Positions 24,593 to 35,000 of a stretch of 42,503 nucleotides of DNA are shown here, in pieces (position 1 is the stretch's first letter; every line of letters starts with the position of its first letter). Under the pieces are notes generated by a model. That model was not told the DNA's origin and made no database searches. It saw nothing but the letters and a program-made list of their open reading frames with translations. Where the stretch lies: NCBI RefSeq assembly GCF_030068445.1, contig NZ_JAQPOK010000062.1, forward strand, positions 1 to 42,503, given 5' to 3'. Both the position numbers and the translations under genes were made by a program. Source of the DNA: Roseofilum halophilum BLCC-M91. GTDB taxonomy: Bacteria > Cyanobacteriota > Cyanobacteriia > Cyanobacteriales > Desertifilaceae.

Positions 24593-25576
24593 CTATCGCA
24601 AAACGGGGGATCTTAAGGTATCGATCGCCCCTAAAACTGATTCCAGGGTCTTATAATCCTGTCGGGACACCCGGCTGACCAAATCATGCAGGTTGTTAGT
24701 ATATTTCTCTTCTAACTGTTTGCTCCAAACCGGATCGATATTTTTCTCTGCCAATTTTCGATAAAGCTGTTGAACAGCAAGAGGAGGATGGGTAAGGGGT
24801 AAATGATCTTGACAAAATTCTCTGACTGCGGCTTCCAGGTCGATTCCTTCAGGCTGAAGTTGGTGATGGGTCAGATATCCTTCTAGAGAGGTATTGCCAC
24901 CAGCTAGCCCGAAACTGTTTAGCGTCACATCTATCCATTCGCAACCATAAGCCACAGCCCGATCGGAATTCCGAATCGCATATCCCTGAGTATCATGGGC
25001 ATGAAAACCAAGGGCTTGTGGGCAAATTTCCCGCGCACTCGAAATCAATGTCTGGACATCGCTGGGATAAAGCGCACCTCTAGAATCGGCAAGATAGACA
25101 ATATCGACATCCCTAGAGACGGCGATCCTGCTAAGTAACCCCTTAATTTCCTCAAGGGAATAAGATGATACACAAATGAGATTGAGACTGATGCGGATAT
25201 CTTTACACTGTTGCTTGATGGCGTGAGCTATCTCTAAGGCATGATCTATCAGCTCGGCAGTGCAAGGCATTCGTAATAGTGAAATATGCTCAAGTTTATC
25301 AGCTACTGCGGCTTGCCAATCCCCATCTGCCGGATTCAACATACAGACTAGATTCATGTCTGGGTGAAACTGTCGAAGTTTAGCGAGAAATTCTGGCGGA
25401 CAACCATTGACCGCAGTTGTTTGCAATTGGGGCGATCGGACAAACCCAACTTCAACATTGCGTAAACCCTGTTGATGTAAAAAGGACAATAAATGGTTCG
25501 CATTTTCCCACGAAAACTGCCAACGGTTTAGGTAACCTCCATCCCTCAGAGTTACATCCAATATAGTATCTAGCAT
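24593..25576 (-). CDS. DRE-TIM metallolyase, HMG-CoA lyase/4-hydroxy-2-oxovalerate aldolase-like
   Basis: The 327-residue TIM barrel starts with LDVTLRDGGYLNRWQF, the DRE-TIM signature with Arg, Asp and Gly-rich turn. The metal-binding HxH is GFHAHDTQGY near residue 185, and NSFGLAGGNTSLEGYL near 215 is the usual late-strand block. The family includes aldolases cleaving 2-oxo-4-hydroxy acids and synthases joining acyl-CoA to 2-oxo acids; this short form lacks the C-terminal regulatory domain of isopropylmalate or homocitrate synthases. A pyruvate-type aldolase or lyase is the best guess. AGAGG lies before the ATG. It leads the minus-strand pair. Confidence 0.82.
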   Translation of the reverse strand: MLDTILDVTLRDGGYLNRWQFSWENANHLLSFLHQQGLRNVEVGFVRSPQLQTTAVNGCPPEFLAKLRQFHPDMNLVCMLNPADGDWQAAVADKLEHISLLRMPCTAELIDHALEIAHAIKQQCKDIRISLNLICVSSYSLEEIKGLLSRIAVSRDVDIVYLADSRGALYPSDVQTLISSAREICPQALGFHAHDTQGYAIRNSDRAVAYGCEWIDVTLNSFGLAGGNTSLEGYLTHHQLQPEGIDLEAAVREFCQDHLPLTHPPLAVQQLYRKLAEKNIDPVWSKQLEEKYTNNLHDLVSRVSRQDYKTLESVLGAIDTLRSPVLR

Positions 25577-25770
25577 ATTATTGCCTCTTATGCATCAAAT
25601 CAGCAAAACCAGTTTACACCATAACGGTAAGTTATAGGAATACTGACTAAAAATTAATTAATTTTAATCGGAAGTTTCTTGACAAAAAATGCTTATGCAC
25701 TAAAGGTATAAAATTATTCCTCTATCAGACTTTGAGCGATCGCAAAAAATGACCTTAAAAAACCCCTTCT

Positions 25771-28638
25771 TTATTGCTTTTGTTGTTCTAATACCGATTT
25801 GACATGATTAAATTCTACTTCAATTTGGGCAATTTTCTGTCCTAATTGCACCAAACTAGCGGTTTTCGCCTCCGCTTCTAAATCTCGACACAAGTTCGCC
25901 AAAGCCTTAGCGCCAAAGGTTCGCGAACTGCCTTTCAGGGTATGAGCTTTAATCGTTAAAGTTTCTGTATCTTCAGTTTGGGCAGACTGTTTCATCTCTG
26001 CCAAAATTTTCGGCACATCTTGCAAAAATTGATCGATCAACTCAGTGAAAAATTCAGGGTCATCTTCGCTGTCTAACTCATCTCGCAAGCGATTAAATGT
26101 TTCCCAATCTAAGCTTTCTTCTCTGCCGGGATTCATCGCCAAATTTAACTTCACTGGAGCGGATATACTCTGCATTTCTTGCAGCTTACTTTTGGCTCGC
26201 TCTAACGCCGCTTTCAGGGCTTCCGCTTTCACCGGTTTGCTGACATAATCATCCATCCCCGCTTCTAAACACTGCCATTGATTTCCATCGACAGCTCCAG
26301 CAGTCATGGCGATAATATGGGGACGTTGGGATGTTGGCCAAGTTTGACAGATATATCGAGTGGCTTCGAGTCCATCCATTTCCGGCATTTGCACATCCAT
26401 TAAAATGATATGATAAAATTGCCGTTGCAGAGCATCTATCACTTCTAAGCCATTGCTAACCACATCGGCGCGATAGCCTAAACGGTCTAACATTTTAATC
26501 GCTACTCTTTGATTGACGCTGTTATCTTCAGCCAAGAGAATGCGTAGAGTATAAATTGAGAAATCTTCTGGAGAAGTTTGCGGTTTTTCTAATGGGGCGT
26601 TCTGGTTGCCTGTCTCTAGTGGGCTGACGGCAGGTTCCGAGAATGGAGGTTGATGCTTATCTTCTGAAGGATCTGAATCATGGGTATCCGGAGTATCGGG
26701 AATAAATTCTGTGCGGGAGGCATGGGGATCAATGGTGCGTCCTGCACAAAGACTGATTAAAATTCGGTGAAATTGGGAGAGTTTAATCGGTTTGGAGAGG
26801 GTAGAATCAAATTTTTCTTGGTAGGATTTGTCGATTAGGCTGGTAAAGGCGAGTAAGATTAAGGGCAGGGAGTCGCGATCGCGATATTGACGAATCCGAT
26901 CGACTAAATTTTCTAAGGATTCTCCCCCTGGAAGCGCTCCCAAAACTGCCACATCGAAGGGAATCGAGCGCTCCATCCAGTTCATGACTTCTTCGGGTGT
27001 ACTCAGCTCTAGACTATTCATTCCCCAGCGTTGGGCATGATCTTTGAGAATGCGGCGATTGGTTGCCGAGCGATCGACAATTAAGATCCGCTTGTCTCGT
27101 AACTGAGGCTGACTATTGCGTAAATGGATGGGAATCGGCGATCGCGCCCCTTCAGCCACAATAGTAAAATGGAATTCTGCTCCCTCTCCCTCTTCACTCT
27201 CGACCCACATTTTACCGCCCATTAACTCACTTAAGCGCTTACAGATGGATAATCCTAAACCCGTGCCTCCGTAGCGACGAGTCGTCGAAGCATCCACCTG
27301 GGAAAAGGACTGAAAGAGCTTATTTTGCCCCTTCTTAGAAATACCAATCCCCGTATCTTTAACCATGAATTTTACGTCATAAGACACTTTTTGTCCCGGA
27401 TCGGGAATCGGACTCGAAGAACCCCCGATACGGCTTGAAGTCACCTGTACCCAAACTTCCCCTTCTTGGGTGAATTTAACACCATTGCCAATTAAGTTGA
27501 CTAAAATCTGCCGTAACCGGGTCACATCTCCCACTAAAGCATGGGGGGTTTGAGGGTCGATTTCATAGGCCAAATTCAGACCTTTTTCGGCCGCATGGGT
27601 ACTTAATAATTCTAAGGAGTCTTCGACACATTCATATAAATCAAACGGTTGAGTTTCTAACTCCAGTTTACCCGCCTCTATTTTAGAGAAATCTAAAATA
27701 TCATTAATAATCGTCAACAAAGAGTGGCCGCTATTGCGAATCGTATCTACATAGTCTAATTGTTCTTCATCGAGTTCTGTATCCAACAGTAAACCCGTCA
27801 TTCCTAACACCCCATTCATGGGAGTACGGATTTCATGACTCATGACCGCTAAAAAGTCAGATTTTAGCCGAGTAGCGGATTGAGCTTCTTCCAGAGCCAG
27901 ATCCAACGCTTTATTTTTAGATTTGAGTTCTTGGGTAATCTTGGTTTTTTCTTGTTCGGCTAATTTTATCGCTTGGATATAGTCTCGAATTTGCCGAAGT
28001 CCCGGATAAAAAATCAAGGCTCCTTCCAGGAACAACACCACTAAGGTTAATCCAAATACGGCTAATTGAACTTGGCGAGCCGTATTGAGGCGGGGGGCAC
28101 TCTGAGCATACCATTGGCTAGTCATGGCCTCGATCTGGCGATCGCAAGTTGCCCCTTGCTGCCATAACTGCTCCTCTGACACGCGAGGGGTTGCTTCTCG
28201 ATTCACCAGAGTTGCCGTCAGCTCCCACATCTGCTCATAACAACTCTCTATTTCTGCCCACCTCTCTCCTAAGTCAGCCTGATTTAGCCCCACCTGTAGC
28301 CCTAACGTCTCCTCTTCGAGATCCTCATAAATCTCTTGCCATTGTTGACGAACCCGAACTAAATCTTCCACTCCAGGGAGCTGCTCAAACTCCGTAAAGT
28401 CCTGAGTAATGGCAACCCCTTGTTCAGTCACCCTTGTAGTTAAGCGACGATAATTCTCCATTAACTCCAAAACCCGACTGTAGCCAATCTGCTGTTTCAG
28501 AGTACGCTGAATCAAAATTTGACTCGACATCGACAACACAGCCACAATGCCCAAAGAAGCTAAGGACAGAATGGCTAAACGCCGAATCGAGGGGCGAGAC
28601 ATTTCTGGGTTGGAAGAATCATCTAGGTTTGGATTCAC
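25771..28638 (-). CDS. BarA-like hybrid sensor histidine kinase
   Basis: The 955-residue protein has two membrane helices (about residues 18-42 and 190-212) around a periplasmic helical sensor, then a HisKA domain with the phospho-His in [14 protein letters not shown] near 267, an ATPase domain ending [12 protein letters not shown], a receiver-like region near 515-620, a true receiver ([11 protein letters not shown], then phospho-Asp in [12 protein letters not shown]) near 690-810, and an HPt domain with His in [14 protein letters not shown] near 900. The first receiver is degenerate: the phosphoacceptor strand reads [10 protein letters not shown] with no Asp. It is a phosphorelay kinase whose output regulator is elsewhere, and it stands alone. 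Confidence 0.93.
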   Translation of the reverse strand: MNPNLDDSSNPEMSRPSIRRLAILSLASLGIVAVLSMSSQILIQRTLKQQIGYSRVLELMENYRRLTTRVTEQGVAITQDFTEFEQLPGVEDLVRVRQQWQEIYEDLEEETLGLQVGLNQADLGERWAEIESCYEQMWELTATLVNREATPRVSEEQLWQQGATCDRQIEAMTSQWYAQSAPRLNTARQVQLAVFGLTLVVLFLEGALIFYPGLRQIRDYIQAIKLAEQEKTKITQELKSKNKALDLALEEAQSATRLKSDFLAVMSHEIRTPMNGVLGMTGLLLDTELDEEQLDYVDTIRNSGHSLLTIINDILDFSKIEAGKLELETQPFDLYECVEDSLELLSTHAAEKGLNLAYEIDPQTPHALVGDVTRLRQILVNLIGNGVKFTQEGEVWVQVTSSRIGGSSSPIPDPGQKVSYDVKFMVKDTGIGISKKGQNKLFQSFSQVDASTTRRYGGTGLGLSICKRLSELMGGKMWVESEEGEGAEFHFTIVAEGARSPIPIHLRNSQPQLRDKRILIVDRSATNRRILKDHAQRWGMNSLELSTPEEVMNWMERSIPFDVAVLGALPGGESLENLVDRIRQYRDRDSLPLILLAFTSLIDKSYQEKFDSTLSKPIKLSQFHRILISLCAGRTIDPHASRTEFIPDTPDTHDSDPSEDKHQPPFSEPAVSPLETGNQNAPLEKPQTSPEDFSIYTLRILLAEDNSVNQRVAIKMLDRLGYRADVVSNGLEVIDALQRQFYHIILMDVQMPEMDGLEATRYICQTWPTSQRPHIIAMTAGAVDGNQWQCLEAGMDDYVSKPVKAEALKAALERAKSKLQEMQSISAPVKLNLAMNPGREESLDWETFNRLRDELDSEDDPEFFTELIDQFLQDVPKILAEMKQSAQTEDTETLTIKAHTLKGSSRTFGAKALANLCRDLEAEAKTASLVQLGQKIAQIEVEFNHVKSVLEQQKQ

Positions 28639-28791
28639 GGCATTTAAGGGTTAAGCTAGGGCAATCTTTCAAGATCGAGGGACAATATATAGGGTAGCTC
28701 TAGGATAGGAACGCTGTATGTAACTTTATCGCAGTGAGTTATATCCTCACCCTTTCCCACCCTATGACAGGTTTTTGTTAATCTAATCATC

Positions 28792-30357
28792 ATGCTCCTG
28801 ACTGCCCAATTATTACTAGATTACCAACGCTGTCATCGCCGAGCGTTTCTGGATGTGTACGGGGACGATCGCCAACGAGACCCTCCAAGTGACTATCTGT
28901 TGAAATTAAGACAGGATAGTTCCGCCTACCAAAAAACGATCCTGGCCCATCATTCCTATCATAAACCAGAGTATGCCCACGGCAATTGGCAAGAAGGAAC
29001 GTTAGCGACTGTTGCTCTGATGCAAGAGGGGGTAGACACTATCTATCACGGGGTTCTGTGGCTTCAGGAAGCCGATTTAGAGGGGCTGGATTTCCCCCCT
29101 TTTCTGCGTCAGCACTGGGCAAATTTCTCTTATTTGAGTCGTCCGAGTTTGTGGGTAAAAACGCCGGGAGAGTCAAAGTTTGGCCCCTGGAAATATACTC
29201 CAGTGGAAATTAAATGGGGAAAACGTCCGAAGCGGGAATATCAAATGGTCTCCGTGTTTCATGGTTGGATTTTAAGTCAGATCCAAGGAGAATGGCCGAA
29301 TACAGTAGACCTGATTTTAAGGGATCGATCGCCCTATACAGTGGATCTGGTTCGTCTTTGGCCCGACTTTCAACGCCTTCTCTCCCAACTGCTGACGATG
29401 CTCCTAGAAGAGTCTGAGGAACCGGAAGTATTTATCAGTCGGCAAAAATGCAGCCTCTGTCAATGGTTAACAACTTGTCATCAAGTTGCCCAACACCAAA
29501 ACCATCTGTCTTTGATTCCGGGAATTACGCCGAAACGCTATGAGCGTCTTCAGGAATTGGGGTTAACTTCCCTAGAATCTTTAACGATGCAACATTTACC
29601 GAATTTAAGCCAAGAGTTTGGCCACAAGGTAGGTCGGCAAATCATTCGCCAAGCGCAATCGAGTTTAGAGCAACGGGCCATCCCCCTTCACCCTTGGAGT
29701 CCCGAAGATTTTCCCATTACCCCGGTTGAACTCTATTTTGATATCGAAACCGAACCGGACTTAAATCTAGAATATCTCTTGGGCGTTTTGGTCATCGATC
29801 GCACGGCGCAACGCTCCCGGTTTTACCCCTTTTTAGCCGAATCCCCCGACGATCAACAGAGGATGTGGCAAGAGTTTCTAGAACTGGTGAATCGCTATCA
29901 CCCGATGCCCATTTTCCATTTTTGCGAATACGAAGTCAAAGCCGTCAACACATTAGCCCAACGGTTTGGCACACCCCAATCGGAATTAAAGCCCCTGATT
30001 CGGCGGTTTGTGGACATCCACGAACGGGTGACTCGGTTTGTCACCTTACCCATTGAAAGTTATGCCCTGAAAACCATTGCCCGATGGATGGGGTTTGAAT
30101 GGCGAGATGAAAGTGCCAGTGGAGCGCAAACCGTCTATTGGTACGACCAATGGCTCCAAAGTGGCGATCGCACCTTCCTAGAGCGGATTATCTGCTATAA
30201 CGAAGACGACTGTCGAGCCACCTACCACGTCAAAGACTGGTTAGTGGCCTTCCTCCAACAAATGCCGCCCCCAAATCAACAAATCCCGCTTCAGTCCGTC
30301 CATGTTGGCAATTTCGGGCAAATGGCCCCAACAGTCAAATCCCAGCTTCTGGAATAG
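28792..30357 (+). CDS. TM0106/COG2251 family RecB-like nuclease
   Basis: The 521-residue protein combines an N-terminal RecB/Cas4-like PD-(D/E)XK region (QLLLDYQRCHRRAFLD; PVEIKWGKRPKREYQ), a C-terminal Cys cluster (CSLCQWLTTC) of the type that binds an Fe-S cluster in Cas4 and AddB, a helix-hairpin-helix-like stretch, and a RNase H-like exonuclease domain starting ELYFDIETEPDLNLEYLLG and ending YNEDDCRATYHVKDW. This is the COG2251 layout, thought to act in DNA repair. The last 39 codons overlap the 3' end of the opposing GNAT gene and look unlike the family, so the original stop was probably lost. Confidence 0.85.
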   Translation: MLLTAQLLLDYQRCHRRAFLDVYGDDRQRDPPSDYLLKLRQDSSAYQKTILAHHSYHKPEYAHGNWQEGTLATVALMQEGVDTIYHGVLWLQEADLEGLDFPPFLRQHWANFSYLSRPSLWVKTPGESKFGPWKYTPVEIKWGKRPKREYQMVSVFHGWILSQIQGEWPNTVDLILRDRSPYTVDLVRLWPDFQRLLSQLLTMLLEESEEPEVFISRQKCSLCQWLTTCHQVAQHQNHLSLIPGITPKRYERLQELGLTSLESLTMQHLPNLSQEFGHKVGRQIIRQAQSSLEQRAIPLHPWSPEDFPITPVELYFDIETEPDLNLEYLLGVLVIDRTAQRSRFYPFLAESPDDQQRMWQEFLELVNRYHPMPIFHFCEYEVKAVNTLAQRFGTPQSELKPLIRRFVDIHERVTRFVTLPIESYALKTIARWMGFEWRDESASGAQTVYWYDQWLQSGDRTFLERIICYNEDDCRATYHVKDWLVAFLQQMPPPNQQIPLQSVHVGNFGQMAPTVKSQLLE

Positions 30358-30747
30358 GGAGATACTCGGTTGATTGTGGGAGAAAATGAGGGCGACTAAG
30401 CTAGTGATTCCCAAACCCGGCCCGGAGGCGATCGCCTGGGTTAATAACTCCCGACCAATCCCTTTACGGTGAAATCCAGGATCAATGTAAATACTCACTT
30501 CCGCCGTCGATTGATAAGCAGGACGGCCATTTAAAAAATCATTCAAACTCAGCCACCCCACAATCTGGCCATCTATCTCCTTGACCCACAGGGGCCGGGA
30601 ACTCGGAGAATGGTCTTGATACCAGGGTAGACGACTTTCAACGGAAATTGGCCGCAGATCGGCCGTGGCCAAACGGCAAGGAACAGAGGCGTTGTAAATT
30701 GCAACTATTTTCGGTAAATCAGCTTCACGGGAATATCTGATGGTCAT
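30241..30747 (-). CDS. GNAT acetyltransferase, phosphinothricin acetyltransferase-like
   Basis: The 168-residue protein begins MTIRYSREADLPKIVAIYNA, with the fold's acetyl-CoA signature HRKGIGRELL near residue 95 and a FQKLGFDCWGHL strand close to the end. Members of this PAT/YncA subfamily acetylate small amino groups, including phosphinothricin or methionine derivatives; the substrate cannot be told here. Its last 39 codons overlap the opposing nuclease gene by 117 bases. Its own C-terminus is family-like, so it is the original reading of that stretch. The frame opens at a TTG (30756), but the ATG at 30747 is preferred. Confidence 0.85.
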   Translation of the reverse strand: MTIRYSREADLPKIVAIYNASVPCRLATADLRPISVESRLPWYQDHSPSSRPLWVKEIDGQIVGWLSLNDFLNGRPAYQSTAEVSIYIDPGFHRKGIGRELLTQAIASGPGLGITSLVALIFSHNQPSISLFQKLGFDCWGHLPEIANMDGLKRDLLIWGRHLLEEGH

Positions 30748-30920
30748 GCCAAGCAAAAATTTAGGCTACCCAAACGCAAGGAAAATATCAGAGAGCAGTA
30801 TAACCGATGGAGAGAAGTTCAAGGTTAAGATCAATACAGAATTAAATCTGATGGGTCAGATACCGGCAAAATCCGGGAACTGAACCCCCTGTAAAACCGT
30901 TCAACCCAACAACCCAACCT

Positions 30921-31244
30921 ATGGATAACGATAATTTGATTAATCAATTGCTCATGCTGGGAGTCGGAACCACTTCTATCGTCGCTGAGAAGCTCAAAGA
31001 GGCCAGCGACGAATGGGTGAAAAACGGCACGATTAACCCAGACCAGGCAAAAAACATGATGGATGACTTGGTAGAAAAGCTCAAAACTGAGCAAGGAAGT
31101 TTTGATGAACAGTTTCAACGCCAACTGCGGAATTTATTGATGGATTGGGGGGTTCCCCGTCAGTCCGAGATGGATGAATTGCGAGGAAGGCTAGACCGAT
31201 TGGAGCGCCAGGTGCGAGACTTGGAAAATAAACTTTGGCGTTAA
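30921..31244 (+). CDS. Phasin-like helical protein
   Basis: The 107-residue protein is nearly all helix: a hydrophobic start ([20 protein letters not shown]), a middle ending [20 protein letters not shown], and a C-terminal coiled coil ([20 protein letters not shown]). This is the layout of cyanobacterial phasin-family proteins (PhaF/PhaP-like regulators of polyhydroxyalkanoate granules), although no polyhydroxyalkanoate synthase is nearby, so the assignment to storage granules is tentative. Confidence 0.7.
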   Translation: MDNDNLINQLLMLGVGTTSIVAEKLKEASDEWVKNGTINPDQAKNMMDDLVEKLKTEQGSFDEQFQRQLRNLLMDWGVPRQSEMDELRGRLDRLERQVRDLENKLWR

Positions 31245-31284
31245 TGACGCTGTTGAATCGACGATCGCATTGAGGAAAACTTAC

Positions 31285-31830
31285 GTGAAAGAAATTTGGA
31301 TTACCTTTGGGGTAATGGCGACCTGTGCCGTGATTTTGGTGGCAGCACAACTGTTTAGCTCCCCCAGTCAGGCGAATGCTGCTAAGGTATCAGAGGTTTC
31401 CCCTCCGGGAATCACTGAAATGAGCAACCAAGGAGAAACTGAACTGATGGCTAGTGCCGAGAATAGCAGTGAAAATTTAGCCCCCGCAGAAGCGACAATG
31501 ACTCCATCGGGTCTCAAGTATGTCGATCTGGTGGTGGGAGATGGAAAAAGCCCCAGTAAAGGCGATAAAGTGGTGGTTCACTATACGGGAACCTTGGAAA
31601 ATGGGAAAAAATTCGATAGTTCCCGCGATCGTAATACCCCATTTACATTCACCATTGGCGTTGGCCAAGTGATTAAAGGCTGGGATGAGGGCGTAATGTC
31701 CATGAAAGTCGGCGGACGCAGACAGCTCACCATTCCCCCAGACTTAGGCTACGGAGCTAGAGGCGCAGGCGGTGTCATTCCCCCCAATGCCACCTTGGTT
31801 TTTGATGTGGAACTCTTAGACATTAAGTAA
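31285..31830 (+). CDS. Secreted FKBP-type peptidyl-prolyl isomerase
   Basis: The 181-residue protein has an N-terminal hydrophobic helix with a likely signal peptidase site (PSQANA), an acidic linker, and one FKBP domain at about residues 75-181: [47 protein letters not shown], and the closing [10 protein letters not shown]. It should act in the periplasm or thylakoid lumen as a folding catalyst. The start is a GTG at 31285 with GAGG nine bases before it; an upstream TTG at 31270 would put that GAGG inside the gene. Confidence 0.9.
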   Translation: MKEIWITFGVMATCAVILVAAQLFSSPSQANAAKVSEVSPPGITEMSNQGETELMASAENSSENLAPAEATMTPSGLKYVDLVVGDGKSPSKGDKVVVHYTGTLENGKKFDSSRDRNTPFTFTIGVGQVIKGWDEGVMSMKVGGRRQLTIPPDLGYGARGAGGVIPPNATLVFDVELLDIK

Positions 31831-31864
31831 TCCCCTGGTGGGCTGTACTGAGGGCAAGGCACAA

Positions 31865-31959
31865 GATCCCCCCCAACCCCCCTTAAAAAAGGGGGGCAGC
31901 AGAAGAAAGTCCCCCAATTCATCGGGGCATTTTCCGCAAGCGGACATGAAAGGGGGATC
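31865..31959. repeat. GATCCCCC palindrome repeat
   Basis: GATCCCCCCC at the left pairs with GGGGGATC at the right, and an internal CCCCCCTTAAAAAAGGGGGG palindrome nests inside. Similar sequence makes up the core of MITE copy D. A GTACCTCAT follows at 31967, echoing the MITE inverted arms, so this may be a decayed relative without clear TA-flanked ends. Confidence 0.75.
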
Positions 31960-32036
31960 AAAACGTACCTCATAAAAGAAGTCTAATTTCAATCGATTAC
32001 AATCAAAATAGGAGATTCCAAGGGGAGAAAGCCACC

Positions 32037-35000
32037 ATGTCGGAGTGCGAAAATACCGAAAACCCACCCCGTCGCCGCCGTCGTCGGAGTAGTCAGGAAC
32101 CACAGAATCAGAACACTCAACTGAAGCGAAATCGCCGGTTTAGCAGCAGCCGCCCCCCCGTCACTGAAGAACAACTGCAACCGGGGGCAAATTTATCAGG
32201 TGCGATTTTGAGCGATCGCAACCTCAAAGGAAAGAATTTACAAGGTGTTTCTTTAACTTCTGCCGTTTTGCGAGGAGCAAACCTAGAAGATGCAGATTTG
32301 ACAGGTTCCGATCTCAAACTCGCCCACCTCCACAACAGTCAAATTAACGACAATACCCGCCTCGATCCGAAGTGGAAATTGGTTTGGGAACTGGTGAATT
32401 TGAGCAATGAAAATCGGGACTGTTCCCACACCGATTTGTCCTTTGCCAATTTGGATGAGTCTAATTTACAAAGCATTAATTTTTCCGGTGCAAATTTATC
32501 CCAATGTCGCCTCAGTAGTTCAAATTTGAGTCGATCCAACTTTGAAGGCGCTAATTTAACTCAGGCTTTTGGCGCTACAGCCAATTTTAAGAGCGCCAAT
32601 TTTAACGAAGCCAAACTCAATCGGGTTCACTGCGATCGCTGCGACTTTTCGGGAGCGAACTTTCAAGATGCCGATTTATCGGATGCATCCTTGCAAAACT
32701 CCAATTTTAAGGGGGCAGATTTCCGGGGCGCAAATTTGAGCCGTACTCGTTTGGACAATTCTTGTTTGGAAGGGGTGGCGATCGACGATCGCACCCGTTT
32801 AGATGGGCGATATCTAGCGCTGTGGAAACTCTTCAACCCCACCCATGCGGACGGCAATTTGCAGGGTTTGTGGTTCCAAAAGGGAGATCTGCGCGATCGC
32901 GACTTTCGAGGCTACAACTTCAGCAATGCTGTTCTCGGAAAAACCGATCTCAGAAATTGCGATTTTAGCGGTGCAAACTTAGCCAATGTCAGCCTCAACC
33001 GTGCCGATTTGCGGGGCGCTAATTTTCTCGGCGCGAACCTGACGGGAGCCGATCTGAGACTCAGCGTTATTGATAAAAATACCCAACTCGATCCGAAATG
33101 GAAATTATTTTGGCAGTTGGCAAATCAAGACACTCAAAACTTGCAACTCCAGGGACAAGATTTGCGGGGATTGAAATTAATCGCTCTCGAATTAACCGAT
33201 ATTAACTTCAGGGGTGCAAATCTCAAAAATGGCAGTTTTAACAGCTCAACTTTAACTGGGATTGATTTTAGTCAAGCCGATCTAGAATCGGTGGATTTTA
33301 CGGGGACAAAATTTGATGCGATTAATTTTTCTGGGGCAAACTTGACAGATGCCAAGATGTTCGAGGCAGATTTGCATGACATGAACTTGCAGGGAGCAAC
33401 ATTGATTAAAGTCTCTCTTTGTAAAGGTAATCTCAGTTCCCAAAATTTACAAAATCAGAATCTCAGCCAAGCCAATTTTCGAGAGGCAAATTTGAGCAAC
33501 GCGGATTTATCGGGGGCGAATTTAAGCCAAGCTAACCTGAATCGCAGCAATCTCACAGGGGCTAATTTACACGATGCCAATTTGGAAATGGCAGTCATTT
33601 CGGGAGCGGTTTGGGAGGGGGCAACCTGCGATCGCGCCAATTTTTCGCTCATCTCCTGTACTGACGTTGATTTGAGTCAAGTTAGCTTGCAGGATACTAA
33701 TTTCCAAGCCGTTTATTTGCCGGGTGCGAACTTCAGCCAAGCTAACCTGTCGGGTGCAAATTGCGATCGCGCCAAACTGCCGAAGGGAAATTTTCAAGCG
33801 GCAATGTGTAACGGTGTCAATTTCCAAAATGCCGATTTAGAACACTCAGATTTCAGCCATTCGAGCCTGTGCAGTGCCGATCTTCGGGGAGCAAACCTGT
33901 GCGCAACGAATCTCACAAATGTGGCGATCGATCGTTCAACTCAATTCGATCGCACGGGACGGATTTTGTGGGAATTGCAAAACAGAGGGTATTCGGGACA
34001 AGATCTTCAAGGACTGGATTTGAGCGATCGGGATTTCCAAGGAGTTAACTGGGATGGTGCGAACTTAGAAAATGCTAATTTGAGCAACTGTAATTTTGCC
34101 GGAGCAAGTTTGGTTAGAGCAAACTTAAAAGGGACGGCTCTATTTAAAACTAACTTCGATCGCGCCCATCTCAGCCGTGCCAATTTAGAGGAAATGAGGG
34201 GCGATCGGATGCTCTCATTTCAGCAAGCAAACCTCAGCCATGCTAATCTCCAACATCTCAATTTGTTGAATTTATCCGGTGCAAATCTTAGCCACGCCAA
34301 CCTCACAGGAGCGAACTTATCGAGAGCAAATCTGAATGATGCCGATCTGCGAAATGCCAATCTCAATCAAGCCAATTTAACCGGAACAGAAATCAATCAA
34401 AATACCCAACTCGATCCCAAATGGCGGTTAGTTTGGCAACTTCTCAATCAAGAGAATTTTGAAGCAGATTTGACGGATGCCGATTTGAGCGAAGCATACT
34501 TGGCTAGAAGTGAGTTCATCGGCGCAAATTTAACGGGTGTCAATTTTACGAATACGAATTTAGAACAAGCCAATTTAAACCATGCCAATTTAGACGGCGC
34601 GAATTTAGACGGCGCGAATTTGGAGGAAGCCAACTTAATTGGAACGGTGATTTCCGGAGCATTAAATCTGAGCGATCGCCTCCGAGAACTGTGGGAACTT
34701 GCCAACCCCTCTTCGGATCGAAAAGATTATCAAAATGCCCATTTAGAAAATGCCAATTTTGCCGAGATGGATTTGCGGGAGTGCAATTTCAGTTATGCCA
34801 ACCTGACAGCCGCAAATCTGGAAAACGCAAACTTAGAAAATGCGAACCTGGAAGGGGCAAATTTAGAAAACGTAGAGTTTCAAAGGGCGAACTTACAAGG
34901 GCAAGATTTGGAAGGTGCATATTTGGTGGGTGTGGATTTACGAAATGCCAATTTAAGCCAGGCGAATTTGACGCAGGCGCAGTTATTGGGGGCGCAGTTA

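Larger units (their letters stand above)
17136..25576. other. Candidate small-molecule biosynthetic locus
   Basis: Two converging operons hold seven probable enzymes: flavoprotein, methyltransferase, dehydrogenase homologue, dehydroquinase homologue and arginase homologue on the plus strand; aldolase and aminotransferase on the minus strand. Short gaps and overlaps show cotranscription within each set. Two enzymes lack or change key residues, as is common when primary-metabolism enzymes are recruited to specialised pathways. There is no NRPS, PKS, terpene or RiPP core gene, so standard cluster finders may miss it. No transporter or resistance gene is seen. A modified, methylated amino or guanidino acid would fit the enzyme set; this is inference. 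Confidence 0.5.

Noticed and set aside
25577-25770. Gene or RNA between the aldolase and the hybrid kinase
   Set aside because: This is 194 AT-rich bases with no supported frame; a TTGACA at 25679 has no well-spaced -10.
34448-34705. Minus-strand ORFs inside the pentapeptide gene
   Set aside because: They are mirror readings of the A(D/N)LXX repeat and give low-complexity SKFAPSKLA-type peptides.
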